From Crotophaga sulcirostris (taxonomy: Eukaryota > Chordata > Aves > Cuculiformes > Crotophagidae), in NCBI GenBank assembly GCA_013397455.1, contig VYZB01000371.1:610698-674697 (forward strand): DNA of 64,000 nt, in the 5' to 3' direction. The translations under genes and the position numbers were made by a program. Shown here one piece after another: positions 14,183 through 23,652 of the stretch. The notes under the pieces were generated by a model, which worked only from the letters and a program-made list of their open reading frames with translations, did no database searches and was not told the origin of the DNA. Within the stretch, counting starts at the first letter, position 1; every line of letters starts with the position of its first letter.

Positions 14183-14379
14183 CAGGGGTGTCAAACTCCT
14201 AGCTCCCACCATTCTCCTACAGCATAACACACATCATGCACTGCTCACGTGCCCAGTGCTGGCAGGAGTGTAGGGACAAGGAGCTTGGTGCTGCCAACGG
14301 GTAGAAACAAGGTGCTGGGCTGGATAAAACAAGGTGCAGGGCAGGATTTGGCCTACTGGCCGTGAGTTTAACATCCTTG
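14183..14379 (-). mobile_element. Non-autonomous hAT element, copy 1 (197 bp)
   Basis: The left end is CAGGGGTGTCAAACTC and the right end is GAGTTTAACATCCTTG, whose reverse complement CAAGGATGTTAAACTC matches the left end at 13 of 16 positions. The 8-bp duplication on each side (TTCTACAC / CTCTACAC) fits hAT transposition. The reverse complement of the interior aligns along its length with the element at 23066-23236, so the two are one family in opposite orientations; the minus strand here is defined relative to that copy. The element is far too short to encode a transposase and has no open frame of its own, so it must have moved using an enzyme from elsewhere. It carries about 32 bases in its middle that copy 2 lacks. 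The hAT superfamily is well supported; the family name is unknown to me. Confidence 0.9.
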
Positions 14380-14387
14380 CTCTACAC
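14380..14387. repeat. Right target-site duplication of hAT copy 1
   Basis: CTCTACAC follows the CCTTG terminus and matches the left flank TTCTACAC at 7 of 8 positions. Confidence 0.85.
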
Positions 14388-14420
14388 TCTCATAAGATGG
14401 TTTTCAGACCCATGGACTGC

Positions 14421-14458
14421 AAAAAGAAAAAAAAAAAAAACAAAAAACAGAAAAAAAG
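14421..14458. repeat. A-rich simple repeat
   Basis: Three A runs are separated by single G or C interruptions, 41 bases downstream of hAT copy 1. It lies outside the element's target duplication. No retroposon body is recognisable before it, so I treat it as simple sequence and not as the tail of a retrocopy. Confidence 0.8.
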
Positions 14459-16969
14459 TCTCCTGGTCCCACCCTTCTCTCCACCTCTCCACTGAAGGGA
14501 AGGAAAGTGCTGTTTGCCATGGGCTGTGTTCGGAAGAGGGGCAAGAAGATCAGTTGGTATGTAACTACATTACCATGCTAATCCTATTTGCAACACTTTC
14601 TGTAACCAGGTCTCTTAGGCATTAGGCTAGTTTTATAGGCATAATATCTTTTCATGTTATGTCATATAATATTGTATGTGAAATACAGCAAATGCCTGAA
14701 ATAATAATATAGTATATGAAATAGAGCATATGCCAGAGATGGTGGCTTAGCAGGGTCTGAGTCGCTGGTATGTTGGCTGTCACTAAATTTAATCTCTGTT
14801 GGAAATCTTGTCAAAGCAAAACAATTGGAATTAAGTGCTTTGAAAATGATAGTGTGATCACTTAAAGGTAGGTGGCCTGTTGATTTAAGTAGGAGCATAG
14901 TTAGATACTGATGGCAGATTAAGGACCAATTTTGACAAAATGAGAAAAGTAGATAAGGAAAATAAGAAAATGCAGTAAAATAAGCTATAAATCAGTCTTA
15001 CTCCTGTTGTACAGTTAGTAAATTTTTACATGCCCCCCTCAGCGAATTCAGTGCACGTTGTAGATTCACACTCAAAGCCATACCAGTTTCAAAGCCAAGC
15101 AGGAGGTGAGTGAATGGTATATGAGAGCATGGCCCTGCATTGCCCCTTTGCACGGTTCCTCACAGGTTTTGGAAATCAGCAGAATCAGGTATCGGACAGG
15201 AGGGTAGAAGGTTTGGCAGACTTCTCAACAGCAACGAGTCCTTATATGCATTTGTATGGCAGAGACTGAATCTCTGGTGAACAGCTTGCTGCAGTTACAA
15301 TTTTAATGAAAACTGAAAGCTTAAGTGCCACCATTTTCCATATCGCTTTTCCTCTAAAATGATTTATTGACCACTTATACATGATACATTCTGCTGTCAT
15401 GAATAACACACTATATATTTATTTTCGTGAATAATGGCTACCATTTTAATTGATAGTTTCAGACAGAAGAGTAGATTTATTTCTACGATGAATAAAACTG
15501 CTCTCAATATACAGCCTGTATAAATTATTTTAGTATGTATTCCCTTTTCCTTTTTGCAACCCAGTATACTCCTAATCTTAACAAAAATCAATCAAATAAG
15601 ATCTAATACATCACAAACCAGCAGCTTCTACAAAGCATACTAAGATATTTTTCCATAATGTTTTTAAAATTTGTGCTAAATGGTGTTGCCAGGAGCTTGC
15701 ACTGAACCAAGGAGCTTTTGACTTGGCTAATAAATCTGTCTGTAAGATGTCTGTTTCGTTCCCTGTTAGCTTATTTGTCTTTTTCTGACACCCCACCTGT
15801 ATACATATGACATCTCAATTACTTTACTCAAATACAACAACTCAATTATGTTACCCTTTTTTAGGTAAAAAATTGAGATTCAGCTAGGTTAATAATCAAA
15901 TATTGATTCTTGTAATGTATGAGCTTGTTACGGGCAGACAATGTATTTTGCATTCATTCCTAAGTGTGATACCAAACACAAAGTCAAGCCTATGAAGAAT
16001 TCTCTTAGCAAAGAAGATAATCACAGTTTAGAACTGAAATCCCCATTACTTGCAAATTATTTAGTTCTGGTATTAATGTTCAAGTCAATACATGTGTGCC
16101 CGCAAATACACCTCAATTGTATGCTGCAGAACAACAAATCTGTTAGAGAAATAAACCTGCATGCATTCCTGTGTCTAGTATGAAAATACAAAGCTTGCTG
16201 TGAATCATTTCAAAATAGAATTAAAAAGTTATGGAGATGCGCTATCTGGCCTCATTAGAAACAAGCAAATGAAATCCCAAACAAACAGAAATTCCTGAAC
16301 AAATTACGTTGCAAAACATTGACCCAAACATCTTCACAATATATTTGCCCACCAGTAATTTTAGAGAGCTATTATTTATTCTCCAAAGTCAGGAATGATA
16401 CAGTCCTCTTCCCTTTTTTAACAAGGATTTCCTTCTTGTAGCCTGACTAGAGTTTTCTAAGGCATTGTTTCAACCCATATGTAAACATTTGCCTAAGGGA
16501 TTTTATATCCATTCAGAAATCCCAGAATGATGCGCCAGTATTGGAAAGTTTTGACTATGGTGAGGTAATGTTTTCCAATATTCTAAGAGATTCATGATGG
16601 GAACATTGTCAGATATAATGTGTAAAGGACAGAGGAAAGAGTTTGTGTAAATGAAATGATCCAAATGTGAGTTCCCAAAAATTAATTTCAAAATATGACA
16701 TAGGCTTTGGCAAAGACAGAAGAGGTAAAATCCATGTAAGAGAAAACCAATATTTTTGTCGATGCCTCGTCTTCAGTAAGACACCTCAGCATCTACTATA
16801 TCAGTTAATTAAATTCTGAATGACAGTAATATCTGGAGCCAAGTTCTACTTTATATTTCTATTCATAAAGCACTTTGAGCTTTTTTTAGTTGAAAGACAG
16901 TGTTGTGGGGTATAATATTAGTAATGTAATGTTTCAGGATGTTTTAATAACAAGAGGTACGGCTTACAG

Positions 16970-16989
16970 ATCTGGCATTCGTGCCAGAT
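16970..16989. repeat. 8-bp perfect hairpin with TTCG loop
   Basis: ATCTGGCA at 16970-16977 pairs exactly with TGCCAGAT at 16982-16989 around the four bases TTCG, an unusually stable loop if transcribed. There is no gene or terminator context, so no role can be given. Confidence 0.5.
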
Positions 16990-17191
16990 ATGCTGTATAA
17001 CTGATGTACAGCAATTTAGCACTTACTGTACCTTATTTAAAATGTTGTCTTTGTTTATATATATATATTTCCTTAGCTAAAGCTATGGTATTTGAAAGAA
17101 AATGGAAATACAGGATTGTAGAAGAATTTTTATGCTTTTATCTATGTCTACATTAACATGCAATTCCTTTTCTTGCTATAAAATAAATAAG

Positions 17192-17211
17192 CTGTTTTCT
17201 TGAGAAAACAG
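17192..17211. repeat. 9-bp stem palindrome, 2-base spacer
   Basis: CTGTTTTCT and AGAAAACAG are exact reverse complements separated by TG. In AT-rich DNA a palindrome of this size is only mildly notable. Confidence 0.45.
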
Positions 17212-20200
17212 AGACAGGACTACTAGAAACTATAGGTTCATGTTTTGTTATTTGAGCTATGAATTAAAGATATGTTTTAATAAAATACTGCAGTCAATTA
17301 AATTCAGCTGTTAAGCCAAAGCAAAGCCTGATGAAATTCGACCAAAAGACACCAATCACTACAGGGAGACAAGTAAAGCAATAAAGAACTAAACCTAAAG
17401 CTACATAGTTCTTTTTGTTAGGTAGCAGCAAAGTAATTTGCATTATTCATTTCACCCTGGAAAAAAAACCCTAAACCACTCAACCCCCCACCCAAACCAA
17501 CACATGAATAGAGTGAAAGGACTAGATGGAATCTGACTGGCAAACAAAGCAGAGGTAAAGTAAGTGAAGCAAAGAAAGTAAAATCAAATGTAACAATGCT
17601 ACCTAGGTAAGTAAAAGAAATACAAAAGTGTTCTAGAAATATCTAGAGAGAATAGAAAGAGACTACTGAAAAGTAACAAAGGGACTGTCTGAGTGAAGAC
17701 TCCAAGATGGATGAAAAATATTCAAACCTACTTTTTTTTTTAGTTTTCAATATAAAGGAAAATGATGAAAGTGGAGAATATTATGTAGGAAGACAGAAAA
17801 CTATTAGAAGCAATAGGCCCAAACTGAGGTGAACTTGCACACAAGGGCCCTATTTGCTGCCTTCTTTCTCATATTGAATAATGATTATATTGCAAGTGGC
17901 CCCCCAGCTACTCAACAAAATGGAAGAAAAGGAAGTGCCAGATAATATAAAGGTAACACATGGAGTTACAAAGCATAATGCAAGCACATTGCTCTGAAAG
18001 CATCCTACAGAATCTCTCACTAAAACATTCTTCTATGGAGATATGAAAAACATTACCTGAAATGACTATCTGTGCAAATTAAATCATGTTTTTCCTTAGT
18101 TCAAGTCCATTACGTTTGAAATGGAAGATGGTTATTGTAGAGCGTCATCTCTTTCATAGCACATGCTGGCACCCTAGCTCTATGAAAAAAGATAGAGGGA
18201 ACGCTTTAGGATATTAAAGACAGATAAATGAGGTAGAGTCTATATGTTCACTAAGACCCTACCCAGAATATACTTAAATTATATTGTTATTTAAAAGAGT
18301 AAATATATTGTAAGGGTATCTTATAACAATTTTAGGGATGCACACATCTTCTCTCCCATACCTTTGGTTCTGTAGAGTCTGCCCCTGCCCCCTTTTCTAT
18401 TTAATTCTTGGCAAAGACCTGTGGATTAATCAGAGACTGTCTTTTTGGAACAAAAGTGATGTTACAGAAGGAAAGCATAAGTTGCTCCATACCTGGAGTT
18501 GAATAACCTATTTCGGGGAGATCTAGTTAGAATTTTTTACTAAAAATACTTCAATGGGAAATGCCATTACTATCTAATTGACATAGATAGAGGAGACTAT
18601 AAAATCTGCCTTAAATACAAAGTGTTTTGACAGCATGGTAACGCTTCATTTTGACATTTTTCTATCGATGATATTTTTAAATTTTAAAATAATTCAAACA
18701 AAAACAGTACAAAACTTAAATTCCAAACAAAATATTTCTCTAAAAAGAATGTCTTATTGACTGTAAACATTCTTTTTCTAATATAATTTCAGGGAAAATT
18801 TGTACATTTTGAGTTTTCAATTAAGTTTGTAATGACAAAAGAAATTCCATGTACTCACTCATGTAATAAAAAATTGAGTTAGTATAAAACTCTGCTGTTC
18901 TGTTATTATGTGTCTAAGGCCATTGAGTAGAGAAATGAATAAAAAGGACAATGAAGCTGACACTACTCAGCATTAATGAAAAAGACACTGCTCAGTTAAA
19001 GAAAACCGTACAAAAATCGGTAGAATAAAAGATGCCTTTTCCTTTACCTTAATTTTTGTAGTTTTCTTGCTTTTTCAGTCTTCAGTCAGTTGTGGAACTT
19101 TATAATATTATAAGATATCTCTTTTTGCACAAGTTTAAGGAAAAAAAACTCTACTACTGTTCCTACAAGTGTGTATGCATGCACACAGAGATAGAGAGTC
19201 ACGTATGTATAAAGTTCCTGTAAGAGTCCAATACTCTGAACAGGTTCTTTTGGATATTCCATGCATGGAGTGTGTAGTGTTTATTATCAGATTTCCTAAT
19301 CTGAAGATGTTTGGCATTATATGGGAATTTTGATATATCAGAATGACACCAAACGTAGTGATATCACAATGCAAATGTAAGTGCCACTTAGCAAAACACA
19401 GCAATTGCAATGCACAGTTCAATCTCAATACCAAAGTGATCCCCATTACTGTCTCTGTAATACGCTCACTGTCACGATGCTGGGTGTCTGCAAACACTAC
19501 GAAGAAAGACTGGGTTGAAGTAGCTCAAGCTACTCCCAATTCTTTTTTTAAGTTGTTCCGTGTATGCGACTGAGCCACATATACGCTCCCCCCACATGCT
19601 GTTCTAGCTAACGCAGGGAGACTTTCACACTTATGATGAACTTGAAGAGAAATATTTACACCATCAATTGTTCCACTCAATCCCTGGTAGCTATTTCACT
19701 AGAACAAAGACCACGCTCTTGTCCCCTTTGTAATGAGATGGTCAGGTTTCTTTGCAACAGTTGCGGTCAGTCACATCCTACATGATTTTCTGATCTTCAC
19801 AGGAACAATGTCTTTGCGCATCTCCTTTGAGGCTTCTGTTGTAGGGGTTTATTGGTCAAACACAAAGTAAAATGTCATTGGAACACCTTTTGACCATTTA
19901 TGGTCTCCAAGTGCTGATCTACAGTGACTCCCAAAGGTGAAGATGTATGATAGTATCAAGTAGGATTTGCCTAGTCTTTGCTTTCTTTTGATTGCAGGAG
20001 CAACTGTTTGTTTTGCCCTGATGATATTCATCCTTAGAGGTCTAAAGTTCTCTAATACATGCACAGTTAAGTTATCTACAGTCTGCATGGAAGATCTGGG
20101 AGAAAGGAGGACTAGTCAAAAAGTTTCAGCTATAGTCTTACTTTTATTTTTCATTTATACTGACTTGCATATATCCTTAAACAATTCAAACATTTATGGC

Positions 20201-21399
20201 AAAATTTGTTTATATTCTGCTATTTTATGCTGTAGATTAAATGTACCCTCAGCTCTGAGTAAGAGTCATGCAAACATATCTACCATAGCTGAACAGATTC
20301 ATGCACATATGAGGCATGGCAATTCAATATTGCATACCAGGAGGATTCTAGAGCAAGTAAACATTTTAGAAGAAATTACTATCAATTTGGAAGAAATGGA
20401 ATAAATTATTAATAGTGCTCTCTATAGACCATTTCATTCAAAGGGGGCATTTAACAAATAGGTTTCTCCAACATATATTTCAAAAAAGAGGTTGCACTGT
20501 GACTAACATTAACTGTTATTGACAGGTCATAAAACTGACTCAATTTCTGTTTCAAATAAGAGGATACACTTTCTACCCAAGGTTTGGGACTGATCCTGAC
20601 CTGATTTCCTGAATAGATAAGACTTCGCAGACACAGGTTGTTATTAAAATGTGAAATCAATAAAAGTGAAACCTAAATAAAATATTTACCAATTTTGATG
20701 TTTATGCACAAAAATTTTAGGGAAAGGTGCGAGTAGGTTAAAAGGTTTGACATGTTTTAAAAAAAATAATCAAGAAAGCATAGCTGTATTTCCTGCATAT
20801 ATAGGTCATAAAATTTTATCAAATGAGTCCTGCAACAGGACAGCAGCTCTGCACAGATTATGGCTATCTCTTGATTTAAACTGTTTTGCACGCTCTTAAA
20901 CAAATAATTCCAAGGGTTTCTTGCCTCCTCTGGCAAAAACACCCATGTTTTTTAATTTTAAACTTGCAGTCATTAAATTTTGTTATACTACGAAGTCTGC
21001 TACTATTATTGGTCCCTGCAGATCAGCAGCAATTCATCTGGTGTCCTCTTTGTTCAACAGAATAATCAGTCAGTCTAAAATGGATGTTCCAGATCTTGGA
21101 TAATACTTGTGACTTTTTTTTAAGCTCTTTCCAGTATGTCAACACTCTTTCTAAGTCGAGGATAAAGACTATAAATTTGAGTAATGTAATTGGTCTTCAG
21201 AGGTAACAGACTAAGGAATTAGTACTAGTCAACAAATGAAGAAATGTTTAGTTTAGGAGTGTCAGGAACATGGTTTTCAGAAAGAAGCTTAAAATTAGAT
21301 ACTGTTGGAGAAAAAAAAAAAAGAAATCCAGTTTAATCTGCATTCTGATATCTCCACAGAGAGTTTGATATGTAACTCATGGTACCAAATAGGATTCTT

Positions 21400-21432
21400 C
21401 CAACTGACTTTAACAGCTTTGGATCAGGCCTC
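21400..21432 (+). repeat. Probable fragment of an ancient amniote interspersed repeat
   Basis: The stretch contains ACTGACTTTAACAG followed by CTTTGGATCAGGCCT. From memory, the combination of a TGACTTCA-like core and GGATCAGGCC is a theme of old, low-copy repeats found across birds, crocodilians and turtles. The copy is short and diverged, and I could not run a library search. Confidence 0.35.
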
Positions 21433-22048
21433 AAGTAGCTCAGGTTTTATGCAAAGATAGTGAAACAACTAAGGAATTTGCCAATCTCTGGTGAAACCAG
21501 AACTTTGCATGGTGTTTTTCGTTTCTCATGAATACTCTGAAGATAGGCAACAAGACTGATGAAAGGATTAAAAGATAAAAGATATATGGGGAACCTAAAG
21601 GAGCTAGATGCATGCAGTTTAAAAAGAAGAAGGCTTAAGAGATGTGCAGCTACTCTACAAATTCCTTCCAGGAACTAATGTATCATCCTGCAGTTTTTCT
21701 GGGAATAACCTCTCCTCCACTTATTACAATGCAAGATATACAGAAAGGAAATAGTGTGATGTATGTTCTAATGAACAGCCACTGTCCTTTTTACGAGAAA
21801 AGTCCTCCCTTTCCTTCTTGTAATCTGTTTCTCAGTTGGGTCACTTTCTTGTTTTTTTTCCCACTCAGCTCAGAGCTTTGCAATTGAGTTCAGTAGGAGA
21901 GAAGTATTTGCAGGTTAAAAGGATTAGTTTTTTTAAACTCTGGGTGCTAGTTTTTTCCTACTGTATAGAAAGAAAAGAAGAATTTGTGTGATTTAGAGAA
22001 TAATGAAGCATCTTCACTCTTCATTGTCTCTGCCCATAATAAAGAGTA

Positions 22049-22104
22049 GAGCTGAAATCTTGGTCCCAATGAAGAGTATGACAGAATTCCCATTGCATTC
22101 AGTA
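22049..22104 (+). repeat. Probable ancient self-complementary repeat, decayed copy
   Basis: The sequence reads GAGCTGAAATCTTGGTCCCA, then ATGAAG, then ATTCCCATTGCATTCAGT. The order (GCTGAAATC.TGG.CCCA, a TGAAG core, TCCCATTG..TTCAGT) follows a palindromic repeat I recall as widespread in amniotes. Substitutions and small changes mark it as old. Confidence 0.4.
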
Positions 22105-23057
22105 GTGTCTATTATTGAATTTTTCATTAACATTTATCATTTTTCCCCCTCAGCAGTTCAACAATGGCAAAATACTCTGTGTAATTCATTGCACACGCAA
22201 AATATGCATATAGAGCTGTTGGCAGAACAAGTTCTTGCATAATATAAAAGCCACATAATTCATTTATGTAATGCAGTAAGGGATGGACAGCATATGTGCA
22301 TATATACATACTCACACGCACCCCTTGTGGGTATCCAAAGTTACAGGATGCCCTAGGGAGGAAAGAGCCTAAAGCCAGAAATCTAACATCAGTTGTGTTG
22401 ATGCATTATTACTTATTTCCATGACATATGTATATATGCTCAAAAGTTCAGTATTTTTATTCATCATAAAATATGCCTTATTTCCTGTATTTATTTTTCT
22501 TGATTTTCCCACCAAAAGAGTAGGTTGTATAAATAACTATAAGTTATATCAATCCCATATAAAAATATCCTCAGCTGTTCATCTCAGGTACTAGACTTAT
22601 ATATGTCTACCTATGCATGCATAAATATATATAGATATTAATATTAAATATATATTCATCTTAAAGAACTAGAAATATTTGACAATCTAGATATTCTGTG
22701 ACTCCTTTGAATTCTCTGTATAAAGTCACAAGGAAAGAGTCCCTGGATTATAGTTTTGCTAAATCTGAGAGCCAATACCTGGGACTTCGATCTATTAGCA
22801 AAAATATTGTACATGCCCACTTTTTAACAATAATTAGCTAAAAGCTCTTTGGGAACCCAGTGGATGTTGATGGCCAAATTTGTGTTTATAACAGAGTAAA
22901 GTTTCATAACTAAAATAAAAACTATAGCAAATTTAACTACAATAAAAAAAAATAATTCCTTCCTTATCTTTAACTACGTTCATGATTTCTAGCTAAACTG
23001 GTATTTTAACACTCTTTAAGTATAATTTAATTGCCTGTAGGAAAGACTTTTGACATG

Positions 23058-23065
23058 CTTTAGAA
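23058..23065. repeat. Left target-site duplication of hAT copy 2
   Basis: CTTTAGAA immediately precedes the element and is repeated perfectly at 23237-23244. T at position 2 and A at position 7 fit the hAT target preference. Confidence 0.95.
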
Positions 23066-23236
23066 CAGGGGTGTCAAACTCACAGCCCATGGGCTGAATC
23101 CATCCCTCTACCTTGTTTCCTCCAGTCCAGCACCTTGTGTCTACCCGTTGGCAGCGCTGGGCATGTGTGCAGTGTGTGATGTGTGTTACGCTGCAGGAGC
23201 AGGAGAATAGCGCGAGCCGGGAGTTTGATACCCCTG
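23066..23236 (+). mobile_element. Non-autonomous hAT element, copy 2 (171 bp)
   Basis: The ends are CAGGGGTGTCAAACTC (23066-23081) and GAGTTTGATACCCCTG (23221-23236), which are inverted repeats matching at 15 of 16 positions. A perfect 8-bp target duplication CTTTAGAA flanks it. The interior aligns with the reverse complement of the copy at 14183-14379, sharing for example TCTACCCGTTGGCAGC and GATGTGTGTTA. Relative to copy 1 it lacks about 32 bases after the shared GGCAGC block and has about 6 extra bases near its right end, which accounts for the 26-base length difference. No transposase is encoded. Open frames crossing it are accidental. Confidence 0.95.
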
Positions 23237-23244
23237 CTTTAGAA
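23237..23244. repeat. Right target-site duplication of hAT copy 2
   Basis: CTTTAGAA, identical to the eight bases before the element. Confidence 0.95.
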
Positions 23245-23425
23245 CAATACCTGAAAGTAGGTAAGATGCCAACTACTGAACTTAATCTTGACATAAGTTC
23301 TGGAGCAGTCATTACGGCCTTTTATAAGGACTGTGAGTCCTTAAATTTCCAAGGTGCAATTTTTTAGTTAATTTCTGATTACAATATTTTTTGGAAAGTT
23401 GGCTAGACTTCATCAAAGAGAGCAC

Positions 23426-23652
23426 CACTGTGGTTCTAAAAGCCACATGCATCAGAGACACAAAAGGTAGACTGTGAGAATGATGAGGCTTTGATAGTAC
23501 ATTGAGAACAGGACACTTCTGATATTTGCATTAACTTTTCTAGCATTGGCTTGCAGTACTTTAACGTCAGGTGTGCAATGAAAACTAGATACTCTTGTCT
23601 CCCTTTATCTTGTCTACTCTGACTGATGCATGTGGCTTTTAGAACCACAGTG
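23426..23652. mobile_element. 227-bp inverted repeat with perfect 30-bp arms; possible MITE
   Basis: The left arm at 23426-23455 starts CACTGTGGTTCT and ends ATGCATCAG. The right arm at 23623-23652 is its exact reverse complement over all 30 bases. Inside the arms similarity decays: after a gap, AAAAGGTAGAC on the left still resembles AAAGGGAGAC on the opposite strand, and beyond that the two halves differ. Outside, GCAC occurs on both sides with a two-base offset. No direct target duplication is evident next to the arms (left flank AGAGCAC, right flank TTGTGCC). It lies 182 bases after hAT copy 2 but has different ends, so it is not the same family. The CACTG start recalls CACTA/Chapaev-type termini, which is only a guess. 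It encodes nothing credible. Confidence 0.7.

Larger units (their letters stand above)
14459..23057. other. Non-coding DNA with a few old repeat scraps
   Basis: No credible exon. The 145-codon + frame at 19967-20404 is the longest in the window but matches nothing I know. Landmarks are an 8-bp-stem hairpin at 16970-16989, a palindrome at 17192-17211, (TA)n near 17056-17069, an A/purine-rich stretch at about 17500-17800, probable old repeat scraps at 21400-21432 and 22049-22104, and AT-rich simple sequence at 22600-22670. Confidence 0.6.

Noticed and set aside
19967..20404. 145-codon open frame, the longest in the window
   Set aside because: No recognised domain. With stops near 7% of codons, a rough estimate gives a few tenths of such frames by chance over six frames of 64 kb. 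The presumed N-terminal hydrophobic run is typical of T-rich DNA.
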